DNA of 64,000 bases from assembly GCF_024166365.1 (NCBI RefSeq), contig NC_064834.1, positions 72,556,001 through 72,620,000 on the forward strand, given 5' to 3'. The position numbers were made by a program, and so were the translations under genes. How positions within the stretch are numbered: the first letter of the stretch is position 1; each line of letters opens with the position of its first letter. Source of the stretch: Elephas maximus indicus. Taxonomy: Eukaryota; Chordata; Mammalia; Proboscidea; Elephantidae. The notes beneath the pieces are model-generated. The model was not told the origin of the DNA, ran no database searches, and saw only the letters and a list, made by a program, of their open reading frames with translations. Positions 23,431 through 34,252 of the stretch are shown in pieces.

Positions 23431-24142
23431 GGGGGAGTTCAGTAGTGTGGCCAGCCTGGGTTTCCACATGGAACCATTTGGGTAACCTAGGTAGGCTGTG
23501 GGGTTTCTACTCTCCAGTGAGAGGATCTGGAATTTTCTTGTCAGCTTAAAGTCTCCAGTCCATTTGCGATATGTCATTTCTCCACCTATGAGCCTTTTAA
23601 TGGTCTTTGCATCTGAAAATTCGATTGTGACCAGCCATGTGGGCCTGCTAGGATTTTGGACAATGTTCCAGGCAGCTTGTGAAGCTTCTCCTTACAAGCC
23701 ACACTGAAGGGACAATGTCTCTTGGTCTTCCCTTGCTTCAGAGTATGGACTAAATTCTCAGCGAGAGACCACCATGGGTCTAGTTCCCAAATGTCATCAG
23801 GGATGTAGGTGGATTCCATGTGTTGCACACTGAGAGTTGCAGAGAAAACCAGCACCCAAAATGTACATACTGCACTCTGAGAACTCTGTGCAAAACACTT
23901 ATATATTTGTCCACCAACTTGTGCCTGCTCACGCCCTTTGACTTCTTCAGGACTCTGCCAAAGGCTGTTCATAGCAAGAGGTTTACTGATCCTGGGAAAA
24001 GAGCTGAGCTGGGCCTCCCCGTCTGGCTTTATCAGTAGTCCATTCTCAAGAAGCTTGAGCCTTGTTCCAGGACCCACCCTTCCCGGTCCAAATCTCCCTG
24101 TGATTTCCTCTGGCGCTGACCTCGCTGTTTGTTTCTTTGCAG

Positions 24143-24204
24143 AGTTGGATTACAGAAACTCCTATGAAATTGAGTATATGGAGAAAATCGGCACCTCTTT
24201 ACCT
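24143..24204 (+). CDS. TACC2: TACC2 exon, 62 bp
   Basis: Acceptor TTCTTTGCAG|AG, donor TTACCT|GTGAGT. The two first bases complete a Glu codon opened by the exon at 8112-8313; then LDYRNSYEIEYMEKIGTSLP. Strong sequence match to TACC2. Ends on a codon boundary. Confidence 0.95.
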
Positions 24205-25151
24205 GTGAGTTCTTCTGCCTCAAACCAGTCAGGACACTCGCTCCCCCGGCCTTGCCTTTGTTATGACAATGCAGTGGCCACCTCCCCTGTGCAAAGCATC
24301 TTTGGGAGCTCAGACTCCAACTCGAGGGCCAGCTGTGCCACAGCATCCTGAGTGTATGGGAGGGTAAAGGGTGGGCTTGGAGCTTGTACTCGTTCCACTT
24401 CCTGTAGCATTTTCAGGGAGACAAGAATGGAATACAGTTAGGCTTCCTGGCAGCATTACTTCCTTAGACCGAGAAAGCAAAACTTGTAAGGGTTTTAAGA
24501 AACAAGAGTTTTCGGTGGTTTCTAAGATATAATATTAGGTGTTTTCTACAAATTAATTTTTTCTGTGTATAGCTGAAGCTTATCTCTTTGGGCAGTGAGT
24601 CTCATTCTCCCCTTTTCCATTGTAAATGGTTATGATGGCAGCAGTCTTTGCTGACATCCTGTCTGCTGCCACCGGGAGCTTCTTCCCGATCGTGACCGCT
24701 TTGCCTGCTGCCGTTCAGTGCTGCCCTCAGAGGCCTGAGGTGTCTGGGAGCGCTTGTGAGGACACGTTGCTCTGGTCTTTATCTTTCCTTACATCATTTG
24801 TAGATGTTGGGGCCGTGGCTTCTACACCGCAGCTTGCTGTCAGTCGGGCCCAAAGGTGGGGCACGTAAACCTACCCATAGATGCACCTGACTCAGGTACC
24901 ACGTCAGTCATATCAGAGCTGCCCAAGCACAGTGTGTGGCCCTTGTCCTTGCCCTCTTGGGGCCATGCTCAGAGGCCATGTTCACTTACCTCTGAGTTTA
25001 GCACCCATCTGACAATATGACCTCATTTACATAACGAAAGAAAAACTCTATTTCCAGACAGAGCCACGTTCACAGGTAGAGGGGTTAGGACCTCAATATG
25101 TCTTTTGGGGGGCACAGTTCAACCCATAACATGTGATTTGGGTCTCCACAG
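24205..25151 (+). other. TACC2: TACC2 intron (0.95 kb)
   Basis: Mostly unique sequence. The end (about 24940-25133), with TGGGGGGCACAGTTCAACCC, resembles the 3' part of the interspersed repeats at 53230 and 54755. Confidence 0.5.
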
Positions 25152-25267
25152 CATGATGACGACACCCCGAAGAAGCAGGCTTTGTACCTGATGTTTGACA
25201 CTTCTCAGGAGAGCCCCGTCAAGTCTCCTCCCGTCCGGATGTCGGACTCCCCAACACCGTGTTCAGG
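25152..25267 (+). CDS. TACC2: TACC2 exon, 116 bp
   Basis: Acceptor CTCCACAG|CA; donor TTCAGG|GTACGG, a weak donor. Encodes HDDDTPKKQALYLMFDTSQE, then SPVKSPPVRMSDSPTPCS and two bases of a Gly codon. In TACC2 this is the acidic/Ser-Pro linker ahead of the coiled coil. The donor was placed after GG because that keeps GSSFEE in frame with the next exon. Confidence 0.94.
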
Positions 25268-25805
25268 GTACGGCTTACGTAGTGGGAGGATCATGAGCCA
25301 GGTCGGAGGCCCCAGAGCCTTTGGTCACCTTCACATCGTTGTTCTGACTTAGTTTGCTTTGCGAGTATTAAGGCAGCCTGCCTTTCCCTCGGACTGTCCA
25401 CACGTGCCGAAGGTATAGACACAGTGATTTTGTTCATGGCTGCCCTTTGGATTAAGGCAGAATCCCCCTGCCCCTCACCTGCAATGTTCTGCTTAGCTGC
25501 AGAGCCTGTGCCCCTTAGCCAGTGGGATCTGTGCCCCTTAGCCCATGGTGTCTGTGCCCCCTAGCCAGCTTCATCTGTGCTTCCCACCTTCCCTTGTCAG
25601 CAAGCCCTAGGCTGGAACTGGACTGCTTCTCCCTCACACAGTGATGTCTAGAGGCCCCTTAGCCACCAAAGACCTGCTCCATTGCCCTTTGGGAGTGCAG
25701 CCCTGGATGTCCAGAGTCTTGGGATGTTGTGCAGCCAGGGTGTCCTGGCTCATTTCAAAGGGATTTCCAACGCAAAGATTCTGAAGGTGCCCTTTGTTCC
25801 CCCAG

Positions 25806-25977
25806 GTCAAGTTTTGAGGAGACCGAGGCCCTTATGAATGCTGGGGCCAAAATCCAGCATCCCATCCCACGAGGGTTGGCCCCCAACCAAGAGCCACATT
25901 TGCAGGTGCCAGAGAAGTCCACGCAGAAAGAGCTGGAGGCCATGGCCTTGGGGACTGCTTCAGATCCAATTGAAATT
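25806..25977 (+). CDS. TACC2: TACC2 exon, 172 bp
   Basis: Acceptor TCCCCCCAG|GT and donor AAATT|GTAAGT. One base finishes the Gly codon, then 57 codons from SSFEETEALMNAGAKIQHP through PRGLAPNQEPHLQVPEKS to ASDPIEI. Ends on a codon boundary, so it can join any of the three following phase-0 exons. Confidence 0.95.
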
Positions 25978-26352
25978 GTAAGTGGGGGCCCAGGGGGCTG
26001 AGATCACTGAGGATGAGGCTGGGCCAGCGGGATCCCATCACCAAGAGGGCCCAGCCTTCAGAGCAGCACTGTCTTGGCTGCACCGCATCCCCCACACCAC
26101 AGAAACCAGCCTAGGAGCCCCCAATCCACAATGACAAATAAAAGGCCCTCCACTCTCACCCCTGTGCGTTTGCAGTTCTCACCAGTCTTCTTGGTGCTTT
26201 CTTTGCCTTCAAGGTTATTTACTTTCCACTTTCAGCCCCTTAGCTGGATTGCTGCTCTGGAGCAGTCGTCAGTCTGTACCCTGCCTCTGCTTCGGTGGTG
26301 GCAGAGGGCTGACTCTTGGCAGAGACACACAGACAGAGAGATAGATATAGAT

Positions 26353-26518
26353 AGCTGCTGTTGAGTTGATTCCTACTCATAGTGACCTTATGTACAAGAG
26401 GAGGAAATGCTGCCCAGTCCTGCATCATCCTCAACAGTTACCACCTGTTCAAGTCCATCCTTGCAGCTATCATGCCAGTCCATCTCACTGAGGGTCTCCC
26501 TTGCCCTCGTTGGGCTCT
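26353..26518 (-). repeat. Truncated RTE LINE 3' end
   Basis: GCTGCTGTTGAGTTGATTCC, CTCATAGTGACCTTATGTAC, CTGCCCAGTCCTGCATCATC and CCATCTCACTGAGGGTCTCC follow 18660-18815 of the RTE in this window, so it is a 5'-truncated copy. Confidence 0.85.
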
Positions 26519-26819
26519 TATGTGTATGGACTAGGATTTGTACCTCTCCCTTCCCATCCCCAATGAGGTCCTGCAGAACAAATAGACAGAGCTGAAGGCC
26601 TCAGCCACCTCACCTTCACAGACCATTACGTGTGTCTATCCGCAGGCCTCTGTGTTAGAGGAGGGCTTAAACTTCTGGTCTCCCTATAGCGTATGATACA
26701 CTTGTAAAGTTCTTCCTCATGTGGAAAACGGACCAGCCTTCTAGGTGAATTTTATTTTTATTTCTTTTATCTTCCTGTTAGCAATTCCTAAGAGGGTTTG
26801 AAGCTGTTGATTTAGTATA

Positions 26820-27181
26820 CACCTGTTCCTCACTTTATCAACATGGTTGAGTTCCAAAGACCAGGTTGTTATGCAAAAATGGAGGAATACCACATCAGAT
26901 CACAAAAATGGAGCATGACTACATCATTATGTAACTACCTAATTACATTATTACATAACTGCCAAATTACATCGTTATATAACTGCCAAACCATTGAGAA
27001 TCATGGCCCAGCCAGGTTGACACATAACCTTAACCATCACAGCCAGTGTTAACTCTCGCCTCACACCTTGTTTGTTACTGCCAGACATACATCATTAATG
27101 CACTAAGTAGTCAAATAGATTTTTTACTATTGTAAATGCAAAATGTCAGATAACGAGACATCGATAAGTGAGGAGTAGGTG
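26820..27181. mobile_element. Small DNA transposon with terminal inverted repeats (MITE-like)
   Basis: Left end CACCTGTTCCTCACTTTATC and right end (reverse complement) CACCTACTCCTCACTTATCG form imperfect inverted repeats, flanked by TA on both sides (26818-26819, 27182-27183), as for Tc1/mariner-type elements. It has no coding frame. Part of the middle (about 26890-27050, with AATCATGGCCCAGCCAGG) resembles the repeat at 53230, so there may be a nested insertion. Confidence 0.75.
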
Positions 27182-27224
27182 TATTGCTTTTGTTCCTCCT
27201 TATTAGTAGACCATTCATTTACCT

Positions 27225-27310
27225 CATGTATCAAATATTTATTGAACACCTACTGTGTGTCTGGCGATGGGTTGGATGCTGGAAAAACAGTAGTGAGCAA
27301 AAAGAGGATC
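27225..27310 (+). repeat. L2/MIR-type fragment
   Basis: CAAATATTTATTGAACACCT then ACTGTGTGTCTGGCGATGG is a typical ancient repeat phrase. Small and worn. Confidence 0.5.
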
Positions 27311-27893
27311 TAGAAGTGAAGCAAACGATTTCTCAAATAAACATTGTGAAGGACTCGTACATGGTTCAACTGCTGCAGAGCTGACTTCTGATTTTGAAGT
27401 CTTTCAGATCTACCAGGAGACACTTTTCATTTGAAATCATCTTTCCATTTTTTGTTTTAAATGACCTTTGTGAAAACAAAATCTCGCTTACTTTGAAATA
27501 TATACTTGGAGGTCTTTTCTTGATGAGCTATGTTTGGAAAATCCATCAACTAGCTTGCCTTCCCCCTTCCCCTGAGATTTTTCAAATAAATAAGCAAATG
27601 GTCCATTTCCTCCCGCTGACTGGCTATGGTTTCAGAGAGTGTGGGTGGTGTGGGGGTGGGAGGGCACTTAGGGCTGTGCTTTTTCGGAGGGGGGTTGGGC
27701 CTGCCAATCTCAACCATTGTGTGTCCGTGGTAATTAGTCCAGGGGAGGAGGAAAGCGTTGACATCTCATTGATCCTCTCTTTAGCCTTAAGAAAGAAATG
27801 TCCAGCAAAGAGATGCATGGTCCTTGCCTGGAATCAATATCACTATCTGCTCTCCTCTATTTTCCTCTGTGTGCTCCTCTCTGCCGGCCTCAG

Positions 27894-28034
27894 ACAGCTC
27901 CAGAGGGCTCCTTTGTCTCTGCTGACGCCCTCCTCAGCAGGCTGGCTCATCCAGCCTCTCTCTGTGGTGCACTTGACTACCTGGAGCCCGACTTAGCAGA
28001 AAAGAATCCCCCAGTATTTGCTCAGAAACTTCAG
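27894..28034 (+). CDS. TACC2: TACC2 exon, 141 bp (phase 0 to 0)
   Basis: Acceptor CCGGCCTCAG|AC and donor TTCAG|GTTTGT. 47 codons from TAPEGSFVSADALLSRLAHP through CGALDYLEPDLAEKNPP to FAQKLQ. Both ends lie on codon boundaries, so the exon can be skipped without a frameshift; human TACC2 isoforms differ here as I recall, which is not checked. Confidence 0.94.
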
Positions 28035-28910
28035 GTTTGTAGCCCACATGTGACTTTTCGGGAGTTTGTCAAAACCTCAGTAGAGAATGAACCACCAACC
28101 GCCCCCCCGCCGCCCCGCAGCCCCAAAGGAAGGAGGCAGCATTATTTAACGAGGAACTTTTAGCTCTAAATGAAATATCTTTCCCTCAGGACCCGTACAC
28201 GGTGCTGTTTATCCACGATGCCAAAATTACATAAATCGTGTGATTACCTATTGAACAAACCATTTCTACCTCAGTTTGGAAATCGGCCCCAAATGGTCAT
28301 TTTTCAGAAGTCTCGATAGCCCTAACAGCAGTTTCAGTGATTTATTCTCCAAACTGAAGGTATTAGATCACCACGGAGCCAAACTATTTCTATATGAGAG
28401 GCTATCTCAGACTCCCATTGAGATAACATCTGGACTTGGTTTCACATCTGGCACCAAAACAATTATCTACGCTGTGCTTCAAATTTGACAATTTAATTTA
28501 ATATCCTCTAGACTGGAACATTCAGAGCAGACCTAGAGAGATTGTTAACAGTCGTTTGAGTTGCGGATCCATCCACAGAGACTGTTGGCCAAATTTACAT
28601 TAAGGGAACAAAAGAAATCAAATCGAACAGTGCTGTAAACGTCTTGATCCCACCTTAAAACTCACCTCCTGTCAGCCACTAATGCATCCTGACAGACATT
28701 CGAAAGAGTGATTTAAAAAAAAAAAAGGAAATTAAACACTTATTTCATGATCTGCTGAGGTGTTAATTGTGAAAGAACCCTGGCGCGTGTGTGTTTCCCG
28801 AGCAACTGTCATGACACATTTAAGTGGCCTCTCATTCCTGGATGTGGGAGACATTTACGTCCTGTCTTGCTGCATTTCCCCACGGTTCGCTCATACCCCA
28901 CCGCGGGCAG
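28035..28910 (+). other. TACC2: TACC2 intron (0.9 kb), repeat-free
   Basis: No repeat of any kind is recognised from 28060 to 28740, apart from an A run near 28716. It is AT-rich with balanced unique sequence. It may hold splicing or enhancer elements for the neighbouring cassette exons; that is speculation. Confidence 0.4.
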
Positions 28911-29000
28911 GAGGAGTTAGAGTTTGCCATCATGAGGATAGAAGCCCTGAAGCTGGCCAGGCAGATCACCCTGGCTTCGCGCAGTCGCCAGGACGCCAAG
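28911..29000 (+). CDS. TACC2: TACC2 exon, 90 bp (phase 0 to 0)
   Basis: Acceptor CGCGGGCAG|GA, with a poor pyrimidine tract, and donor CCAAG|GTACCG. 30 codons: EELEFAIMRIEALKLARQIT then LASRSRQDAK, a likely short amphipathic helix. Codon-boundary ends and weak signals fit a cassette exon. Confidence 0.93.
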
Positions 29001-29295
29001 GTACCGGTGTGCTGCCCAGCCCGCTCTCAGAATGCTGTGTGTGTCGCGTGGTCCCAGCGCTGCTTTGCTAACCGTCGGTCAGGCACGCGACTCCGGGCTC
29101 TGACTGAGTGGAATTTTCAAAAGGCTAAAAGCGTAACTCTTGCAAAAAACACATAGTGAGCTCATGGCTGAGAGTTATTTAACTCATTAGTGAGGGGACT
29201 AGCAGGATGGTAAAGCTTCTTGAATGGAGGTTATGGGGTAAAGAAGCCTAGAATATGATTGCAGTGTTAGGTAGGGAACTGGGGACTGGTTAAAT

Positions 29296-29510
29296 GGAGT
29301 CCCTGGATGGGGCAAACCATTAAGCACCCAGCTACTAACTGAAAGATTGGTGATTCAAACCATCCAGAGGCCCCTCGGAAGAAAGGCCTGGAGATCTGCC
29401 ATCTGTAAGATCACATCCATTGAAAACTCTAGGGAGCCCAGTTCTCCTCTGACACACGTGGGGTCACCATGAGTCGGAATCGACTTGACAGCAAGTTTGG
29501 TTTTGGTTTG
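29296..29510 (+). repeat. AfroSINE copy
   Basis: GGAGTCCCTGGATGGGGCAA head, TCACATCCATTGAAAACTCT middle, and a GAGTCGGAATCGACTTGACA tail ending in GTTTGGTTTTGG. Confidence 0.92.
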
Positions 29511-29852
29511 GCAGAACGGTAATGCTGATTGAATGGATAATACGAGAGATTAATGTATCTGACCAGTGGAGTAAAGTAAGCTAAAAAAAGATTGCAAGCT
29601 TAGACAGGAAACGGGTTAATACTGGTTAAACAGAATAAAAAATCATAACATTTGGGTTTAAAATTTTTTTTTTCTACAGAAATTTATCCTCTACGGAACA
29701 AAAATAATTTGCACCTATTCTATTTTATGTGAGTTAACATCTAGCTTTACTGAGGCTGGGCCCTAATCAATCCTGAACAGTAAGTGAGACAGACCTTCCC
29801 TGAGAGCATCAGTTGGCCCTTTGGTGAGCTTGTTAGATGGTGCTCTAGTGCA

Positions 29853-30212
29853 AAGGTCAGCAAACTTTTTTTCTGTAAAGGGCCAGATAGAAAACATTTT
29901 AGGCCTTGTGGGCCAGACCATCTCCCTCACAGCTACTCAGCTCTGTGTTGTAGTGGGAAGGTACCGTCAAGTCGATTCCGACTTCCGACTCATAGTGACC
30001 CTATAGGACAGGGTAGAACTGCCCCATAGAGTTTCCAAGGAGCGCCTGGCAGATTCGAACTGCCAACCCTTTAGTTAGCAGCCATAGCACTTAACCACTA
30101 TGCCACCAGGGTCTCCAGTGGGAGGGTAGCCAGAGGTAATACACAAGTGAATGGGCGTGGCCATGGTCCAGTAAAACATTTGGCCCTCAGGCTGTAGTTT
30201 ACAAACCCTGCT
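29853..30212 (+). mobile_element. MER5A-like hAT element split by an AfroSINE
   Basis: AAGGTCAGCAAACTTTTTTT, GTAAAGGGCCAGATAGAAAA, GGCCTTGTGGGCCAGACC, then after the SINE GAATGGGCGTGGCCATGGTC and CTGTAGTTTACAAACCCTGC. This order matches MER5A. The SINE at 29961-30116 is flanked by AGTGGGA(A/G)G (29952 and 30117), its target duplication. Confidence 0.85.
29961..30116 (-). repeat. AfroSINE copy inserted in the MER5A-like element
   Basis: Plus strand GTACCGTCAAGTCGATTCCG tail, CAGGGTAGAACTGCCCCATA, and CCACCAGGGTCTCC head; short form. Confidence 0.92.
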
Positions 30213-30715
30213 TAGAGTGCATTTGATACTGAGAGGGCACCCTGGGGGCTTCCAGGTGTGAGGTGATTGTCCTTAACAAGCTGAATGAGTTGCTGCAGAC
30301 AGAGCATGTGGACCTGTGAGGCTGAGCCCACCCCTCCACACAATAGGACGTCTGGCAGCCGAGCAGCCTGGTGTGTTGCAGAGGTGACTTCTGGGAAGGG
30401 GACAGGCTTTCAGAAGTCACAGCTCAGTTCTGGGAAGCTTTCCTCTCGGCCGAGAGCTAGTCATTCTGATGAGAAGATTTAGTGGTTCAAATATCAGGGG
30501 TTTTGGTCAGAAGTCTTCTCACTGGGAGTCTGGGCCACTTCCCCTCATGATAATGGGGCCTCAGTTTCCCTATCTGTAAAACGAAGAGACTGGATGAGAC
30601 CAGCACCTCTTCACCTCAGCCCTCTGACTCTTTGTGATTCTGATAAAAGGTGGAGACCACCTTGCTAGAATAATGTACATATTAAGAAAATGCGGTATCT
30701 CGCCTCACGGAGTTC

Positions 30716-30886
30716 ACCAAAAACAACCAGCCAAACCCACTGCCATTGAGTAGATTCCAATTCATAGTGACCCTACAGGACAGAGTAGAACTGCCCCATA
30801 GGGTTTCCAAGGAGCGGCTGGTGGATTTGAGCTGCCAACCTTTTGGTTAGCAGGTGAGCTCTTAACCACTGCTCCAGCAGGACTCC
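30716..30886 (-). repeat. AfroSINE copy
   Basis: CCAAAAACAACCAGCC tail, CATTGAGTAGATTCCAATTC, GGTTTCCAAGGAGCGGCTGG, and a head ending AGCAGGACTCC. Short form. Confidence 0.9.
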
Positions 30887-30984
30887 ACAGGCCAGCTGAA
30901 ATCTATCCCTGGATCCACACTTAAAAACTACAGGAGGTGGGCTTTCTGAGGCCCTGAAAGCCCTGAGGCACTTTAGCCTGTATT

Positions 30985-31165
30985 TCCCATATGTTATCTC
31001 ATTTAATTCCACCACAACTGTATGAAGTGAGTCCCCATTTTACAGATGAAGAAATAGGGGCTCCAGGGGGTTAAGTACCTTTCCTGAGGTCATTTAGCAA
31101 GTAGCAACTCCAGTATTCAGCTAAAGCCGCTCTGACCTCACAGTCCATGCCCTATGCCCACTCAG
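30985..31165 (+). repeat. MIR fragment
   Basis: ATCTCATTTAATTCCACCAC, CCCCATTTTACAGATGAAGA and GTTAAGTACCTTTCCTGAGG match the MIR order. Confidence 0.8.
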
Positions 31166-31259
31166 CTGAGACCCCAATTGAAGGTGTGCAGAGCCTGTAT
31201 CCCACCTATGGAGGATGAAGACCCTGGTGGTAATGGCAATATTTGTGACATTTTTTGGA

Positions 31260-31400
31260 GGTAGCATGGTACAATGGAAAGCAAGAAGGTGGGCTCTGGA
31301 GCCAGACCAGGGCTTGCATTCTAGTTGTGCTTTGTGACGTTGAAACAGTCATTGAACCTCTGTGAGCCTCAGTTTTCCCCTCTTTAGGTGAGGTCAATAA
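31260..31400 (+). repeat. MIR-family fragment
   Basis: GGTGGGCTCTGGAGCCAGAC and GAACCTCTGTGAGCCTCAGT are typical of the MIR 3'-type sequence. Confidence 0.65.
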
Positions 31401-31433
31401 TAGTGAGTTTTCAGGTTGCTGTGAGAACCACAA

Positions 31434-31643
31434 GGAGCCCTGGTGACGCAGTGGTGAAGCACTTGGCTGATTGAAAGGTCAGTGGTTCCAACCCACTGGA
31501 GAAAGGTGCTTCTTCTGAGGTAGAACAGTGTGGCAGTCTGCTTCTGTGAAGACTTACAGCCTTGAAAACCCTACGGGGCAGGTCTACTCTGTCCTGTAGG
31601 ATCGCCGTGAGTCCAAATCGACTCCATGCAACGGGGTTTTGGT
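31434..31643 (+). repeat. AfroSINE copy
   Basis: GGAGCCCTGGTGACGCAGTG head, GTGGCAGTCTGCTTCTGTGA, and TGAGTCCAAATCGACTCCA near the tail. It interrupts an older repeat whose text resumes after 31650. Confidence 0.92.
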
Positions 31644-31827
31644 CGTGAGTGTCATGATCTGATTTACGTTTGAGAAAAATCACCTGGCTCCCATGTAAGG
31701 ATGGTGGACTAGAAGCTGAGAGATCAGCTAGGAGGCTCTGCCATAATCCAGGTGACAGATGATGGTGGCTTAGACTAGGGCACAGTAGGGGAAGCTGGAG
31801 AGAAGTAAACAATTTGGGACTAGTTTA

Positions 31828-32036
31828 GGAGCACTGGTGGTGCAGTGGTTAAAGCGCCTTGCTGCTAACGGAAAGTTTGGCGGTTCGAACCCAACAGCCG
31901 CTCTGTGGGAGAAAGATATGGCAGCCTATCTCTGTAAAGATCACAGCCTTGGAAGCCCTATGGGGCAGTTCTCCTCTGTCCTGTACGGTCACTATGAATG
32001 GGAATTGACTCAATGGCAGTGGGTTTGGTTTGGTTT
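31828..32036 (+). repeat. AfroSINE copy, full length
   Basis: GGAGCACTGGTGGTGCAGTG head, B box GGTTCGAACCC intact, GGGGCAGTTCTCCTCTGTCC, and a tail of GAATTGACTCAATGGCAGTG then GGTTTGG. Confidence 0.93.
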
Positions 32037-32124
32037 GTGAGGTCTACAGATGGCGTGTCAGATGGTGTATGAAGGGCGGCACGGTGCCTAGCCCAGAGTA
32101 GGTGTTTAGTAAAAGAAAGCAGCT

Positions 32125-32300
32125 GTTGTCAGCTAACACTTCACTTTTGCTCTGTTACCTGATCTGATGCCCCTAGCAACTCTTCACAGTAGGTGGATCT
32201 GATTCCCATTTTGCAGATGGAAAAACTGAGCCATGTAACCAGCCCAAGGCCTGACAGTGATTCACAGGCTTATGGAGGACAAGAACCCAGGTCTCTGGAT
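32125..32300 (+). repeat. MIR fragment
   Basis: CAGCTAACACTTCACTTTTG, then CCCATTTTGCAGATGGAAAA and CTGAGCC are MIR core text. Confidence 0.7.
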
Positions 32301-34061
32301 GAGGGGCCTCTTGCCCTGCTCATCTCCTGTTGGTCCATGGGCTGTGCTCTCTCCATCTCTCTCCTTGGCATAGGAGCCAGGGCTCAGCTGGCTGCTGGTT
32401 GTGCTGAGGGCCCCTATATGTGCTTTCCTTGGGAGGGAGCCTGTGGGACTGCAGGGGAGACCCCTCCCAGTGACTGGTGGGTGTCCAGACTGGGGACAGT
32501 AGGGCCCAGGCTGGAATAAGAATATAAATACATATCAGTGAAGTCCTTGCTGCGAAGCCATAGACTTGCCTCCATCGCCTGGCTCTCTCCGCGGGTGTAA
32601 TGGCCATGAACGATTTTTTAGAAACCATTGAGCAATAAGGATTTCCCCACTAGATTTATTTCTTGGTATCTTTGGGGAGCAGCTTAGAGACAGAATGAAA
32701 TGGCTAAAGTTTGGCTGTTAGAAATATGGTGCCTTCCTGGCCAGGAGAAGCTCAGGGCAGGGTTGAGCATGTTCCGATAAGCATTCAGACTTCTGAGTAG
32801 GGAGTGTTCTGGACTGCCTGGACGTCCCTGTCCTTCCTCTGAGAACATGTCAGAGATGGCAGTCTGTCAGAGATGGCAGTCGGCAAATGTGGATTGTGAG
32901 CTGATTCCTGTCAGTAACATTCTGTTCTCAGACTGTGTCCCGATTGTGATTTAGAAAATATTGCCACAGAAACCCACTAAGCCTAGTGTATTTTAGGAGT
33001 GCACGCTAAAAGAATGTTCTCTAGGGGCAGAGGGTAGGGATGTCCTGGAGTATAGCCACCTTTTTCTCTACAGTAGAAACTTGTACCGCTTTTTATAAAA
33101 AGTATATTGCTGACTGTGGCCTGTGAAAAGTAGATGATCTTTCCGGCAGCTCATCAGCCTCAGTTAGGTTCCTGTGAGTTCCTGATTCCTACAGACGCTT
33201 AAATACACCTCACAGCATTGGGAACTGCTAATGTGTAGAAAGCGAAGACAGCAGCTGGGCCTTCAGTTTGCTCTTTTTTCTACCCATATATATCAGCTGC
33301 AGGTGACATAGCGCAGTCTTTTTGGCAGTGTGGTCTGAAACTGTTGCTAATGCAAAAATGAAATCACTTGGAACAAAAAATCAGATTGAGGGATGGAATC
33401 TGAATGAAATATGGTGGGTTGTCTGGCCATTCCTGAGAGCAGTTCAACTTACATTTCCCTTTAGACTGATGGGGAGTGGGGAAGCCTTTGAGGAACTGCA
33501 GCTGGTTTTCTCTAGCTCGTTAGTAAGAAAACATCACAGGAGGGACAGCCCAGAGGAGTTGGGGTGTCTGGCTGCAGCCTCGTTATTACTTTCCTTCCAT
33601 ACACTTCTGGTTCAACTGAATTTTGTCGGGCCCTCCTGGGGCTAAATGTGACAAGAGCCCCTGGCCGAGTGGTGCAGCAGCCCTGGATTGAACAGTGAGC
33701 TCAACTAGGAGAGGCAGAACTGCAATGTCCTGTCTCTACAGCCTTCCAAGGGGGTACAGTGCACGAGGGGATTGATTTCCCTTGTGTCTATAACAGATAC
33801 TGGTTATGATCCTTAAAGTTGTTGGCCTTTCTGGATTAGAGGAACCTAGTTTACAGACTGTAGGATGTATGTGGGGATCTTGGAGAGAAGAATCATGGGA
33901 GTGGTAAATTCTGGTGCCATGGGGAGGAAAGATGTTGTCAACCTCCAGGGTCTGATTCCTGCTGGAGTCCTGATTTGTTAGAGGCAGATGCGTGGATGTT
34001 GGGTGGACAAGGAGGAAGTTAGGTTGGGCAACCTTCTTCTCTCACCCTCTGTCTCGAAACC

Positions 34062-34252
34062 ACCAAAACCAAAAAAAAAAAAAAAAAAAAAATGCAATCC
34101 TGTTAATGTCGAGTCAATTCCGACTCACAGCAATCCAATAGAACAGAGTAAAGCTGCCCCATAGAGTTTCCAGAGCAGCAGCTGGTGGATTCAAACTACC
34201 AACCTTTTGGTTAGCAGCTACGCTCTTAACTAGTGTGCCACCAGGGCTCTCC
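34062..34252 (-). repeat. AfroSINE copy with a long A/T tail
   Basis: A run of A (34071-34091) precedes GTCGAGTCAATTCCGACTCA, GCCCCATAGAGTTTCCAGAG and a head ending CCACCAGGGCTCT. Confidence 0.9.

Larger units (their letters stand above)
8314..24142 (+). other. TACC2: Large TACC2 intron (15.8 kb) full of retroelements
   Basis: No TACC2 exon was found between the two flanking exons, whose phases join directly. The intron carries the LTR-like units (9121-13044), a minisatellite, a cluster of SINE/L1 insertions, an RTE LINE, an old L1 piece and L2/MIR relics. Stretches 8314-9120, 13045-13889, 17082-17620, 17860-18655, and most of 22090-24142 show nothing I recognise. Confidence 0.65.
25978..27893 (+). 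other. TACC2: TACC2 intron (1.9 kb)
   Basis: Carries a truncated RTE 3' end (26353-26518), a TIR transposon (26820-27181) and an L2/MIR-like piece at about 27225-27310. A 200-codon open frame at 27394-27996 runs through unrelated sequence into the next exon and is not supported. Confidence 0.6.

Noticed and set aside
27394..27996. 200-codon open frame
   Set aside because: It covers unrelated intron and runs through the TACC2 exon in a wrong frame; no domain.
33655..33780. Possible AfroSINE starting GAGCCCCTGGCCGAGTGGTG
   Set aside because: Only the first 25 bases resemble the head; the body does not follow.
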